Assembly: GCF_025151995.1 (NCBI RefSeq)
Contig: NZ_CP102290.1
Span: 3,348,001-3,412,000 of the forward strand
Reading direction: 5' to 3'
DNA: 64,000 nucleotides
Source of the DNA: Ruminococcus gauvreauii
GTDB taxonomy: Bacteria > Bacillota > Clostridia > Lachnospirales > Lachnospiraceae
The position numbers and the translations under genes were made by a program. Positions 8,549 to 18,354 of this stretch are shown here, piece after piece. The notes beneath the pieces are model-generated. The model did not search any database and had not been told where the DNA came from. It saw only the letters and a list, made by a program, of their open reading frames with translations. The first letter of the stretch is position 1; the number at the start of each line of letters is the position of its first letter.

Positions 8549-10282
8549 ATGACAAAATTTAAAGACCAATTTCAAAAAAGTGGCATAAAATCCAGAATCA
8601 TAAGCGCTTTTATCATTCTGGTCTTTGTGCCGTTTCTTGTATTCTCTGGCATCAGTTTTCTGGCGTTCCAAAAATATGTGATCAATAATCAGAGCAAAGC
8701 CACCGCCGACACATTGCATGTTGTCGGGACGCAGCTCTCGAATACGCTCAAGGATTGCGAGCAGCAGTCCATAGAGCTCTATTATGGAGACTATATTGAA
8801 TGGATGGATCCGGCGCATGAGATGACTGTGGCGGAAAAACAGCAGATTCAGAATATGCTGGATTCCATTGCCCAGACAGATCCCACAGTCTGCACTGTCG
8901 TGCTCAAGCTGCCTGATGGCAGTATTATGTTCAGTGGGTTCTATTTGAGCCAGAAGCTGGACGATTATTCGAAAGTCGTCTCGACCGGCAATGGAAAATG
9001 CTTCTGGTTCGGCCCCGACAATACGCATTATACCAGTATCAGGGCATATGTCATGGGCCGCTCCCTGAATTCCAGGACACATAAGAATGTGGCGGAGATC
9101 TACTATTATTTCTATGAGGATGCCATCACGGACGTCTTTGAACAGCTGGACGACTCTTACCAGTGCAATTTTCTCACGGACGGGGAAGGTGCTGTATTCT
9201 ATGCGTCTGACGCATCCTTCATGCCGGATTCCACCAATGTCGACCTGTCATTTCTGGAGGAAAACACTGCGCTTGGATCGCAGACGGTCCTTTTGGACGG
9301 GAGACGCTATCTCTATGTCACGCAGAAGCTGTCATCCTATGACTGGTATTGTGTCAGTCTGATCGCCCTGGACGATCTGATCCGGAGTCTTGATAAGATG
9401 CTGCTGCCGTTTTTATTGATCGTGGTCCTGTATATCCTGTTCTTGTCGGTGATGATCCGCTTCCTGCAGAAGTATATCTTCCAACCGCTGGCGATCCTTG
9501 GGGAAAATATGGATACGTATGCCGTAACCAATCGCCAGACGGTGGAGATGGAGGAGATCGGAACAGGCGAGTTTCGGAGTCTGTCGAGGCATTTTAACAA
9601 TATGATCCGCCGTAACGACAGCCTGATGGAGCAGTACAAGAAGGAGACGAAGGAGAAGAACCGCCTGCAGATGACGATGATGGCCTCTCAGCTGACGCCG
9701 CATTTTATCTATAATTCCCTGAACGTGTTGAAATGGCTGGCAGTGCTGAACCATCAGGAGAAGATCCAGATGGTGACGGAGTCGCTCATCTATATTTTCA
9801 TGAGTGCGACCAAGACGGAGGATGAAAATTATACGCTGGCGGATGAGATTAAGCTGGTGGAAAACTACGCTGTCATCCAGCAGGTGCGCTTCATGAATTT
9901 TGATCTGAATATCGAGGGATGTCCGGAGGCGGAGGACTGTCATATCCGGAAATTGCTGCTGCAGCCAATCGTGGAAAATGCCATTGTGCACGGAATTGAG
10001 CGAGGAAAGGTCAAAAAGACGGAGATTCTGATCCACATCTGGGTGGATGAGAATCTGCATATTGAGGTGCAGGATTTCGGCGTGGGATTTGATGTGGATG
10101 AATGGAGAGCTTCCGGCATGGTGCGGCGCAGTCATACCAATATCGGCATTAACCATGTGGAGCAGCTGATTCGGATGGAATACGGCGCGCCGTATTGTCT
10201 TGAAATCGAGAGCGAACCGGGTATGGGGACGATAGTACGATATCTGCTGCCAGTAATCCACAGCTCAAAAGCCGAATCATAA
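8549..10282 (+). CDS. YesM-type sensor histidine kinase
   Basis: A 577-residue membrane sensor. An N-terminal helix (about residues 18-42), a roughly 250-residue extracytoplasmic sensor region, a second helix near 290-310 and a HAMP-like linker precede the His_kinase (PF06580) motif LTPHFIYNSLN with phospho-acceptor His385. An HATPase domain ends with the DFGVGFDV box. ATG 8549 follows AGGA; a TTG at 8540 is an alternative. It is followed by its YesN-type partner. The sensed ligand is presumably the sugar taken up by this locus (inference). Confidence 0.9.
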   Translation: MTKFKDQFQKSGIKSRIISAFIILVFVPFLVFSGISFLAFQKYVINNQSKATADTLHVVGTQLSNTLKDCEQQSIELYYGDYIEWMDPAHEMTVAEKQQIQNMLDSIAQTDPTVCTVVLKLPDGSIMFSGFYLSQKLDDYSKVVSTGNGKCFWFGPDNTHYTSIRAYVMGRSLNSRTHKNVAEIYYYFYEDAITDVFEQLDDSYQCNFLTDGEGAVFYASDASFMPDSTNVDLSFLEENTALGSQTVLLDGRRYLYVTQKLSSYDWYCVSLIALDDLIRSLDKMLLPFLLIVVLYILFLSVMIRFLQKYIFQPLAILGENMDTYAVTNRQTVEMEEIGTGEFRSLSRHFNNMIRRNDSLMEQYKKETKEKNRLQMTMMASQLTPHFIYNSLNVLKWLAVLNHQEKIQMVTESLIYIFMSATKTEDENYTLADEIKLVENYAVIQQVRFMNFDLNIEGCPEAEDCHIRKLLLQPIVENAIVHGIERGKVKKTEILIHIWVDENLHIEVQDFGVGFDVDEWRASGMVRRSHTNIGINHVEQLIRMEYGAPYCLEIESEPGMGTIVRYLLPVIHSSKAES

Positions 10283-10329
10283 AACAGACCATGAAGCATT
10301 ATAAAATACAAAATATACTATAATACTAT

Positions 10330-10352
10330 CATACTGCTTCATCAGCAGTATG
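10330..10352 (+). other. Hairpin in leader of response regulator gene
   Basis: CATACTGCT pairs with AGCAGTATG around a five-base loop, 26 bases before the regulator start. A TATAAT at 10319-10324 just upstream could be a -10 element, but the -35 is poor. The hairpin could be part of an untranslated leader. Confidence 0.4.
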
Positions 10353-10378
10353 AATATCACAGCATCTGGAGGTTACAC

Positions 10379-11881
10379 ATGATACGAACAATTATCGTAG
10401 ATGATGAAATCCTTTCCCGTATCGGTATCCAATCCTTCATCGACAGGAAGGAAGATATCGAGGTGGTCGGTGTATTCGGTTCCGCCGAGGAAGCTCTCGA
10501 ATTCATGCAGGGGACGCCGGTGGATGTCGTTATCACGGACATCGAGATGTGTGAGATGGACGGTCTCGAATTCATCGGCCTGATTCGTCAGGAGCAGCTG
10601 GCCGACGGCATCATCATCCTGAGCTGTCACGAGAGTTTCTCCTATGCGCAGGAAGCGATCCAGAAGGGAATCAATAGCTACATGATCAAGCACAGCATCA
10701 CGGAGGATGTCCTGATTCAGGAGGTCCTGAAGGTGTACCGCGAGACCAGAGGTACGTCGAAGCGCAGAACGGAGACAAGGAAATCTCCCGTCGAGGCGTC
10801 CGGCGTCCAGTCGGACAAGATCTACTCCGTCTGCACGATTAAGTGGCACAATGCCGCCGCGGAGAGTGCCGCCGGACTGACGGACCAGACGGATCAGATC
10901 ATGTTTCTGCATCTGCTGGAAAATATCGCGGAGGAACACAGGCTCTATACTGTATTTGCGCCTCACGATAAAAACGTCTTTCTCATGTTTCAGCAGGACA
11001 AGACTCTCACCGAGGAGGCTCGCCAGAAAGAGCGGGAGGAGAGCCTGGATTTCATCTACTCCAGCATCCAGAATTATATCGCCGAGAAGATGGTCCTGGG
11101 CGTCAGTTCCTTCTACACAGACCTGACCGAAACCAACGCAAAATATGACGAGGCCATGTACGCTCTGAATCAGGGGTTTTACGGGGCGGACCGGGATGTC
11201 TACTATTATCATCGCTCTGCCGACGCCAAGACTCCGGATTTCTCCATGCCCACCTATAATATGCTTGAGGCGGGCTGGGAGGAAACCTTCACGGCAGAAC
11301 TGGACTGCTACCTCCAGGAAGCGAAGCGGCGCAATATCCTCGCCGATCATCTGAAGACCCAGCTGGTCCACAGCATCCAGCGCATTTTGCTTCATATATT
11401 GGACTACTATGGGATTTCTGAGAGCAAAATAGCAGAGCAGGGGAATCTCCGACTCAATTCGGTGCCCATCCACCAGGCCGCTACAGCGGCACAGCTTCGA
11501 AATACCATCCAGCAGCAGATCAGCAGTTTCCAGCAGCAGCTGGACGCCGTATGGAATCACGATGATCTGGCAGAGGTATTTTGCTATATCGATGATCATC
11601 TGTGCGACCGCATCACCATCGAGGATCTGACGAGCCTCAGCTATATGAGTACGTCCACATTCTGCAAGAAATTTAAGGACCGCACCGGGCTGACACTGGT
11701 GCAATATCTGAATGTGAGGCGGATTGAGAAGGCGAAAATCTACCTCAGCAATCCGAAGTATTCCCTGGACGACGTGGCGGAGCTGACCGGATTCACAAGT
11801 ACCAACTATCTGGTACGCGTGTTTAAGAGAATTACGAACCAGACCATCAGCGAGTATCGGAAGCATTTCTCAATCAGTTAA
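10379..11881 (+). CDS. YesN-type response regulator with AraC DNA-binding domain
   Basis: A 500-residue regulator. A REC domain (residues 1-120; acidic pocket VDDE near the start, phospho-acceptor Asp54 in VVITDIEM) is followed by a middle region of about 260 residues and a C-terminal AraC-type double helix-turn-helix (about 400-500; LSYMSTSTFCKKFKDRTGLT and DVAELTGFTSTNYLVRVFKR). The ATG follows GGAGG. Paired with the preceding YesM kinase, it is the likely activator of the transporter and rhamnosidase genes. The GTGAAT repeats at 11969-12146 are candidate binding sites. Confidence 0.92.
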   Translation: MIRTIIVDDEILSRIGIQSFIDRKEDIEVVGVFGSAEEALEFMQGTPVDVVITDIEMCEMDGLEFIGLIRQEQLADGIIILSCHESFSYAQEAIQKGINSYMIKHSITEDVLIQEVLKVYRETRGTSKRRTETRKSPVEASGVQSDKIYSVCTIKWHNAAAESAAGLTDQTDQIMFLHLLENIAEEHRLYTVFAPHDKNVFLMFQQDKTLTEEARQKEREESLDFIYSSIQNYIAEKMVLGVSSFYTDLTETNAKYDEAMYALNQGFYGADRDVYYYHRSADAKTPDFSMPTYNMLEAGWEETFTAELDCYLQEAKRRNILADHLKTQLVHSIQRILLHILDYYGISESKIAEQGNLRLNSVPIHQAATAAQLRNTIQQQISSFQQQLDAVWNHDDLAEVFCYIDDHLCDRITIEDLTSLSYMSTSTFCKKFKDRTGLTLVQYLNVRRIEKAKIYLSNPKYSLDDVAELTGFTSTNYLVRVFKRITNQTISEYRKHFSIS

Positions 11882-11902
11882 AATAACAGATAGGCAGCAT
11901 GC

Positions 11903-11935
11903 AGAACCGTTCTTCCAGGAACGGTTCTCTTAAAT
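11903..11935 (+). terminator. Hairpin after response regulator gene
   Basis: AGAACCGTTC and GAACGGTTCT form a perfect 10-bp stem around a TTCCAG loop, followed by the AT-rich CTTAAATTAT. It is probably an intrinsic terminator with a weak U-tract. Confidence 0.65.
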
Positions 11936-11968
11936 TATATTCATGTTCATAAGACTATCGCAAAATTC

Positions 11969-12146
11969 TGTGAATCTCACTATTTTACAATCAGATATCC
12001 GTTCCTGATAAAATCGTGAATCTTGTAGAAAATTATGAATCTAATCATTTTACAATCAGATACCCCCCGATAAAACTGTGAATTTTGGAAAAAATCGTGA
12101 ATATCTCATTCTCCCATTATTTAAGATTGTGAACAAACCGTGAAAT
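11969..12146 (+). promoter_or_regulatory. Array of GTGAAT-type repeats, candidate YesN/AraC operators
   Basis: Same-orientation octamers of the form (T/C)(G/A)TGAAN occur at 11969, 12015, 12034, 12077 and 12096, with related TGTGAAC at 12128 and CGTGAAAT at 12139. Two pairs are spaced 19 bases apart. A longer unit, ATTTTACAATCAGATA, is present twice (about 11982 and 12047), 65 bases apart. Direct repeats in helical register upstream of a promoter are typical of AraC-family activator sites. Confidence 0.6.
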
Positions 12147-12154
12147 AAGTTGCG

Positions 12155-12183
12155 TTGAATTAAATAGAATTTAGTCATAAAAT
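12155..12183 (+). promoter_or_regulatory. Putative SigA promoter of sugar transporter operon
   Basis: TTGAAT (12155-12160), a 17-base spacer and TAAAAT (12178-12183). The last GTGAA repeat ends 8 bases upstream of the -35, a position suited to activation by the AraC-type regulator. Confidence 0.6.
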
Positions 12184-12235
12184 GAGTACAACAAATAAAG
12201 AAAGAGTTCTACAAGTAATGAAAAGGAGGAGAACT

Positions 12236-13561
12236 ATGAACTTAAAAAAAATCACAAGTATCGTGGCAGCATCGGTTCTCGCTGCAACATCTGTATTTGG
12301 TATGACCGCATGTGGCAACAGTCCCGAAAAGACATCAGAATCCGCAGACGCAAACACAGAGGATTCTTCATCAGAATCCGCAGACGCCGACACAGACCTG
12401 AGCGGTGACCTGACCCTATGGTACAACACCTATCAGTATGCAGACGAGCTGGATGCCCTGATCGCCAAATTCAACGAGCAGTATCCGAACGTCAACATAA
12501 CCTACGAGATCAAGAACGACAACGACTACACCAGCGTTGTTAAGACAGCTTTCCAGGCCGGTACCGGTCCTGACCTGCTCTGGACACACGGAAACAAAGA
12601 CACACTGATGCCTGACCTGGCAGCCAACGATTGCCTGATGGATATGACAGATGCAGTAGATTTCAGCTTCTGCGAAGGCAGCGCGATGGATATCTGTACA
12701 GTAGATGATGGTATTTATTCTATTCCATGGCTGACACTCGATACCAGAACCTGTTATTACAACATCGACCTCTTCGAAGAGAACGGCTGGGAAGTGCCTA
12801 CTACAGTAAGTGAGCTCGAAGCACTCTGCAAGGAGATCAAGGAGACCACAGATATCATTCCTCTGTCCCAGGCATTATCCGCCTGGTATCTTGAGTTCAT
12901 CTACGAGCCAATGCTCGCAGCTTATGACCCGGAATACTCCGCAAAACTCGCAGATTACAGCGTATCTGTAACAGACGAGCCTGCCAAAGAGACGCTCCAG
13001 ATGCTCGTTGACTGGGCAGACGCCGGTTACTTCGGCGATGACTGGACAGGTGTTCAGACTGAGGATGCTATGGTTCTCGCTTTCGCAAGCGGAACATGTG
13101 CAATGATGATCACCGGTTCGTGGGATAACTCCATCATCAAGGACAACAATCCAGACCTGAATTTTGGTGCTGTTACAATCGGAAATGACGAAAGCGGTCC
13201 TGTAGGGCTCGTAGGGACCTACTCCACAGGCTTCTCGATCAACAAAGACACCGGGAACCCAGATGCAGCCATCGCATTCGCGAACTTCTGCGCATCCAAA
13301 GACGCTCAGGAGATCTGGATTCAGCAGAGTGAAGCAGTATCCGGTTCCCCAGACATCGACTCAACAAACGAGATCGCCAAAGAGATGGTAGAAACCAGCA
13401 ACGGCGAAGTATACGAAGCATGGCAGAGTGTTCTTTCTGCACATTCTGAAGACGCTATCGCAACTACAGTATTCATCGACAATCTGACTAAGGTATTTAC
13501 CCATGAAATTACCGTGGATGAGTACATGGATATGATTGGCGCCGAGATGGAAGCGAACTAA
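12236..13561 (+). CDS. Sugar ABC transporter substrate-binding lipoprotein (family 1)
   Basis: A 441-residue extracellular binding protein of the MalE/SBP_bac_1 family. The signal peptide (NLKKITSIVAASVLAATSVFG) ends in the lipobox MTACGN, followed by a serine/acidic linker and the typical LTLWYNTYQYADELDALIAKFNEQYP opening. ATG 12236 follows an excellent AGGAGGAG; the in-frame ATG at 12182 overlaps the -10. It delivers an oligosaccharide or glycoside to the two permeases downstream. Codon choice here leans to C-ending codons (AAC, GAC, ATC), unlike the importer operon upstream. Confidence 0.92.
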   Translation: MNLKKITSIVAASVLAATSVFGMTACGNSPEKTSESADANTEDSSSESADADTDLSGDLTLWYNTYQYADELDALIAKFNEQYPNVNITYEIKNDNDYTSVVKTAFQAGTGPDLLWTHGNKDTLMPDLAANDCLMDMTDAVDFSFCEGSAMDICTVDDGIYSIPWLTLDTRTCYYNIDLFEENGWEVPTTVSELEALCKEIKETTDIIPLSQALSAWYLEFIYEPMLAAYDPEYSAKLADYSVSVTDEPAKETLQMLVDWADAGYFGDDWTGVQTEDAMVLAFASGTCAMMITGSWDNSIIKDNNPDLNFGAVTIGNDESGPVGLVGTYSTGFSINKDTGNPDAAIAFANFCASKDAQEIWIQQSEAVSGSPDIDSTNEIAKEMVETSNGEVYEAWQSVLSAHSEDAIATTVFIDNLTKVFTHEITVDEYMDMIGAEMEAN

Positions 13562-13573
13562 TAAGCGAGCATC

Positions 13574-13601
13574 GCACCTGTCAGGGAACTCTGGCAGGTG
13601 C
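13574..13601 (+). other. Intercistronic hairpin between binding protein and permease
   Basis: GCACCTGTCAG pairs with CTGGCAGGTGC (one G-U) around a six-base loop. Hairpins here commonly protect the abundant binding-protein mRNA or partly stop transcription before the permeases. Confidence 0.6.
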
Positions 13602-13626
13602 CAATTTGAAAATGGAGGGATGTTAT

Positions 13627-14523
13627 ATGAAGAAAAACAGGAACTACCTGCTATTCGTAACACCCGGATTGATTCTGTATACGATATTCGCCGTAATCCC
13701 GGTATTCTATGTTATTTTCCTGTCTTTTACAGACTGGTCCGGACTGGGCGAGATCAATTTTGTAGGAATCAAGAACTTTGTTACGTTATTTACTGACAGC
13801 AGATTTGCCCCTACGTTTTTTAACGCCATAAAAAACAATATTAAATACCTGATCATTGTATGGGCGATCATCACACCATACCAATATCTAATCGCATTTT
13901 TACTCTACATAAAAGTACCTTGCAGAAAATTCATTCAGTTCATGATTTTCATGCCATTCGTTATCAGTTCCACCATAGTCGCTTTCTTCGGCATGCTGAT
14001 TTTCAACCCGAACTTTGGCGCGGCCAACAGCATCCTGAAAGCGCTGGGCATGGCGACTAACAGTTGGTTCGGCAATCCGGAGATTGCATTTTTCCTGCTG
14101 GTACTGATCATCATCTGGGCGAGTTCAGGACCTGGAATCATGATCCTGTATTCCAATTTCCTGAATGTATCTGCAGATGTCATCGAAGCATCCCGCATCG
14201 ATGGCTGCACGACCTGGCAGATGTTCTTCCGCATACTGTTCCCGATGTCCCTGCCGTCCTGCGCGTCCGTCATCACGATGAGTACCATCTGGGCACTCGG
14301 TATCTTCGATCTTCCATTCATGCTGACCAGCGGCACCGGAGGTGTCAACGGCACACTCGACTTCGCAAACATGGTATTTTACCGCTATACCTTCGGAAGT
14401 GGCCTGAGTGGAAAATCTGATATGGGATTTGGCGCTTCGATCTGTATTGTTGTATTTGTGTTCCTGCTTGCAGTTACCTTTGTACTGAACAGGACTCTGG
14501 CTAAGTTTGATTACGAGAACTAG
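13627..14523 (+). CDS. Sugar ABC transporter permease 1 (UgpA/MalF family)
   Basis: A 298-residue permease with six predicted helices and an EAA loop near EASRIDGCTTWQMFFRILFPMS. The start at 13627 has GGAGGG at proper distance; the in-frame ATG at 13606 precedes that site. It pairs with the next gene, which begins after an 8-base gap, to form the sugar channel. Confidence 0.92.
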   Translation: MKKNRNYLLFVTPGLILYTIFAVIPVFYVIFLSFTDWSGLGEINFVGIKNFVTLFTDSRFAPTFFNAIKNNIKYLIIVWAIITPYQYLIAFLLYIKVPCRKFIQFMIFMPFVISSTIVAFFGMLIFNPNFGAANSILKALGMATNSWFGNPEIAFFLLVLIIIWASSGPGIMILYSNFLNVSADVIEASRIDGCTTWQMFFRILFPMSLPSCASVITMSTIWALGIFDLPFMLTSGTGGVNGTLDFANMVFYRYTFGSGLSGKSDMGFGASICIVVFVFLLAVTFVLNRTLAKFDYEN

Positions 14524-14535
14524 AAAGGAGGAGCC

Positions 14536-15408
14536 GTGAGAAAAAAGAATAAAGATAGTGTATCCGGCAGCAGGCAGGTATACTCGACAAAGGAAAAAGT
14601 CGTCCGTGGCATGATCTCCGCAATCCTGTGCTGCTACTGTATGATTACGGTAGTTGTCATTCTGATCACGGTCATGGATTCGTTCAAGACCAAGATCGAT
14701 ATCGTGACGAACCTGACGGGTCTTCCTACCAAGCTCACATTAGATAATTATATTTCATTTATCAAGACAGGCAATTTCTCCTTATACTTTAGAAACAGCC
14801 TGATCCTCACCGTCATCGGAACAGCGGGATGTATCTTCCTCTCCATGATGGTGGCTTACGGTATCGCAAGATACAAATTCAAGGGAAGAGAGCTTTTGGC
14901 CAGCTACACCCTGATCGGCTCCATGGTTCCGATCCAGGTCATGATTCTGCCGATCCTTCTCATTCTGAGAAATGTCGGCCTGACCGACTCACTGGTGGGC
15001 GTCCTGCTGATTTACTTCTCCATGATCTCGATGTCATGTCTGGTCTTCCAGAAGTTTTTCATGACGATCCCGGCGGCGCTCGAAGAGTCCGCGAGACTCG
15101 ACGGCTGCTCCGATTTCCGTGTGTTTGTGCAGATCATTCTTCCGATCAGTAAGCCGGTCCTGTTCACCGAGACCCTGATCATGGCAATCCAGTTCTGGAA
15201 TGATTTCTATATCCCGATGCTCTTCCTGAATGGGCAGAAGACGACCACCCTGACACTGGCAATCTACCGTTACCTGACACAGTTCACGACATACATGGGC
15301 GAATCCATGGCGGCTGTAGTAATCACACTCCTGCCGATCGTCATTCTGTATTTCCTCTTCTCCTCACAGATCGTTGAGGGTCTCACCGGAGGCGCTGTGA
15401 AGGGGTAA
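14536..15408 (+). CDS. Sugar ABC transporter permease 2 (UgpE/MalG family)
   Basis: A 290-residue permease starting at GTG behind GGAGGA. It shows six hydrophobic segments, the SYTLIGSMVPIQVMILPI motif and an EAA loop (EESARLDGCSDFRVFVQIILPISKP). It is the second half of the channel and is followed by the rhamnosidase gene. Confidence 0.92.
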   Translation: MRKKNKDSVSGSRQVYSTKEKVVRGMISAILCCYCMITVVVILITVMDSFKTKIDIVTNLTGLPTKLTLDNYISFIKTGNFSLYFRNSLILTVIGTAGCIFLSMMVAYGIARYKFKGRELLASYTLIGSMVPIQVMILPILLILRNVGLTDSLVGVLLIYFSMISMSCLVFQKFFMTIPAALEESARLDGCSDFRVFVQIILPISKPVLFTETLIMAIQFWNDFYIPMLFLNGQKTTTLTLAIYRYLTQFTTYMGESMAAVVITLLPIVILYFLFSSQIVEGLTGGAVKG

Positions 15409-15465
15409 GGGTTACGGATCGGTAGGATTTTCCTACTACAAAATATAGAGACATGAGGTATATCA

Positions 15466-18333
15466 ATGAGAGTATGTAATTTAAGATGTGAGTCCATGAC
15501 CAATCCCCTCGGTATCTCGATCACATCCCCGCGGCTCACCTGGAACCTGACATCCGACAGACGCAGCGTCTGGCAGCAGTCCTTCCTCGTGACAGTCTGG
15601 GAAGAGGTATTGGACAATGGCACTCTGAGACGAGAGCAGATTTTTTCCAGCGGTGAGATCGTAAGCCGTGATACCGCGCTGGTCCTTCCCGAGGAGCTGA
15701 TCCGCAGCCGCAGCCGATACGACTGGACGGTACAGGTGACAGACAACTACGGCGAGACCGCACTTAGCCAGGAAAATGCCTGGTTCGAGATGGGACTGCT
15801 GCAGGAGAAGGACTGGTCCGCGAGATGGATCGAGCCACGGCAGCATCCGGTCTATAGAGAAGAAATCCCCACAGAGGAATATATCGCAGATCTGCAGACT
15901 TTCGATGAAGGAAGACGCAGATGGATCGTCGATGAGAGCGGGGATGTCCCGGCCGAAGAGACCACGGCACAATCCCACGAGATCCGCGAAGACATTCTGT
16001 ATCCCTGCCCCATGCTGCGCAGATGTTTTACCATCTCCGGCGAGGTCGTTCGGGCGAGGATGTACGCTACGGCCCATGGCATCTATGCTGCCGAGCTGAA
16101 CGGACAGAGAGTCGGAGACCTCATGCTGGCGCCGGAATCCTCCTCCTACTTCGATTACCTGCAGGTGCAGACCTATGATCTGCAGGACCTGATCAGGGAA
16201 GGGGAAAATACCATCGGCATCACACTGGCAGACGGCTGGTGGGCCGGCAGGCTGGGGTGTACCGGAGAATCCGTCCGGTACGGAGACACCCTGGGACTGT
16301 TATTACAGATTGAACTTTATTTCGCGGACGGACATATCGAGACCATCGGCTCAGACGCAGGCTTCGTCTCCACCCTGGAGGGTCCCCGCAGATACGCGGA
16401 TCTGAGTATAGGAGAAAAATACGACGCGAACTGTATCCTCGCCGGATGGTCTGAGTCCGGCTACGACGACAGCGGCTGGACGGCGGTGATGGAGAAGTCC
16501 TACGACCTCTCCAATCTGAGAGGGCAGAACGCGCAGCCGATGCGCTATCTGGAGGAGCGGCCGCTGGCAGAGAGCTATGTATCTTTGCAGGGCGACCTGA
16601 TCCTGGATTTTGGACAGCTGATGGCGGGCACCGCGGCCATGCATCTCACCGGTGAGCCGGGGAGTGTCGTAGTACTCCGTTATTTCCAGGTGACTGACAG
16701 AGAAGGCAACTACTACTATGAGACCATGGGCGAGAATTCCCAGATGACCGATACGGTGATCTTGGACCAAAATGGTCAGGCCGATTACGATCCACTCTTT
16801 ACCCTGCATGGCTTTCGATACATCGCAATCACGACAGAGCGGGGCGCAGTGACTGCGACCCAGTGCCATGCCAGACTCCTGGCGTCAGATATCGATGTGA
16901 CCGCCCGAATTGTCACATCGAACCCGAAGCTGAACAAACTGCAGGAAAATATCGAATGGACGATCCGTTCCAACATGCTTTCCATCCCGACGGACAACCC
17001 CGACAGAGAGCGCTCCGGCTGGACCGGAGATGTGCAGATGGTCGGACCCGCGATCTGCTATAACGTCGATGCGCAGGCGATACTGAGACGCTGGCTTGTG
17101 TATTGCAGACATGAGCAGGGCGCAGGCGGCGAGATTCCGGCAATCATCCCGAACTGGCGGATCGCAAATTCGATCGCGACAGACTCCACGGCCGGCTGGG
17201 GCGATGTGGTGATCCACCTGCCCTGGCATCTCTACCGGAAATACGGCGACATCCGCATCCTGAAAGAGAATTATACGATGATGCAAAGATGGCTCGATCT
17301 CGAGAAGAGCAGAGCGGCCGATGCCAATCCGCCGTGGATCGGGGAAATCACCCCCAAGCGGGCCGAAGACCTGCAGTATCTCTGGAACGCTGACTGGAAT
17401 TTCGGAGACTGGATGACACCGAGCGCCAGCGTCGACGAGAAGACCGGCGAGGTCCGGATCGGTGCGATGTGCCTCTGCTGGCTGATGGGTACTTATTATT
17501 TTGCCTACTCGACCGTACTGCTGGAGCAGATTGCAACCCTGCTTCAGCAGGAAGAGGACGCAGCCATGTACCATGCACTCTATGAGAAAATCAGGCAGGC
17601 AGCGATTCACGAATTTTATGACACCGGCAAAATCTATGAATCCAGATACGTAGGTGCCCAGATTCTGGCTCTGCACATGGGATTTTACCGGGAGGGCGGG
17701 AAGGACCGCCTCATGCGGCGGATTCTGGAACAACTGGAGGAGAAAGGGATGAACACCGGATTTTCCTCCTCCCTCGTACTGCCGCAGCAGCTTTGTGAGA
17801 ATGGCAATATTGAAAAAATGTATGACTTCCTGCTGAATGAGAACAAACCATCCTGGCTATATGAGGTGGATCAGGGTGCCACAGGCGTGTGGGAATCTAT
17901 GGAAGGACTCCAGCCGAACGGCGATATCGCGATGTGTTCCTTCATTCAGCCGGCATATTGCTCGATCGGTAACTGGATGATGGAAGGTATGGCCGGCATC
18001 AGTGCTGCACAGCCGGGCTTCACCACCATACGGATCCATCCGAATTACACAGACAGACTGGATTATGTAGAGGCTTCCTATCGGTCCGAGCAGGGCGAGA
18101 TTGCCTGCCGCTGGGATCACACAGGAGCGACGCGGGATCTGAAAATCCGGATTCCGGCGAACACGACCGCGGAGGTGTTTTTAGAGGGCGCTTCCATCGA
18201 TACAACGAAAGCAGACAACGAAGATGTGAATGCTCTGAACGGTCTCGCGCAGATCCACGAAAAGCAGAATGGTCTTTTGCTGGTGCTCGGTTCCGGTGAG
18301 TATGCATTTTCCTGGGACGTAACGGTGCAGTGA
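15466..18333 (+). CDS. GH78 alpha-L-rhamnosidase, cytoplasmic
   Basis: A 955-residue glycoside hydrolase with the full GH78 layout: N-terminal beta-sandwich domains (about 1-380), the (alpha/alpha)6 catalytic barrel (about 430-850) and a C-terminal beta domain. The catalytic motif DNPDRERSGWTGD gives Asp510, Glu515 (general acid), Trp519 and Asp522, matching the residues known in Streptomyces and Bacillus GH78 enzymes; Glu810 in GATGVWESMEG fits the general base. There is no signal peptide, so it acts on rhamnosides already imported by the adjacent transporter, releasing L-rhamnose. No rhamnose isomerase, kinase or aldolase genes are in view. Confidence 0.93.
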   Translation: MRVCNLRCESMTNPLGISITSPRLTWNLTSDRRSVWQQSFLVTVWEEVLDNGTLRREQIFSSGEIVSRDTALVLPEELIRSRSRYDWTVQVTDNYGETALSQENAWFEMGLLQEKDWSARWIEPRQHPVYREEIPTEEYIADLQTFDEGRRRWIVDESGDVPAEETTAQSHEIREDILYPCPMLRRCFTISGEVVRARMYATAHGIYAAELNGQRVGDLMLAPESSSYFDYLQVQTYDLQDLIREGENTIGITLADGWWAGRLGCTGESVRYGDTLGLLLQIELYFADGHIETIGSDAGFVSTLEGPRRYADLSIGEKYDANCILAGWSESGYDDSGWTAVMEKSYDLSNLRGQNAQPMRYLEERPLAESYVSLQGDLILDFGQLMAGTAAMHLTGEPGSVVVLRYFQVTDREGNYYYETMGENSQMTDTVILDQNGQADYDPLFTLHGFRYIAITTERGAVTATQCHARLLASDIDVTARIVTSNPKLNKLQENIEWTIRSNMLSIPTDNPDRERSGWTGDVQMVGPAICYNVDAQAILRRWLVYCRHEQGAGGEIPAIIPNWRIANSIATDSTAGWGDVVIHLPWHLYRKYGDIRILKENYTMMQRWLDLEKSRAADANPPWIGEITPKRAEDLQYLWNADWNFGDWMTPSASVDEKTGEVRIGAMCLCWLMGTYYFAYSTVLLEQIATLLQQEEDAAMYHALYEKIRQAAIHEFYDTGKIYESRYVGAQILALHMGFYREGGKDRLMRRILEQLEEKGMNTGFSSSLVLPQQLCENGNIEKMYDFLLNENKPSWLYEVDQGATGVWESMEGLQPNGDIAMCSFIQPAYCSIGNWMMEGMAGISAAQPGFTTIRIHPNYTDRLDYVEASYRSEQGEIACRWDHTGATRDLKIRIPANTTAEVFLEGASIDTTKADNEDVNALNGLAQIHEKQNGLLLVLGSGEYAFSWDVTVQ

Positions 18334-18354
18334 GGAGAGACAGAGGATGAACAT

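Noticed and set aside
10373..11866. A 497-codon open frame on the minus strand opposite the YesN-type regulator gene
   Set aside because: It mirrors a clear REC/AraC gene, has no family motifs and no ribosome site; such long shadows arise from GC-ending codons.
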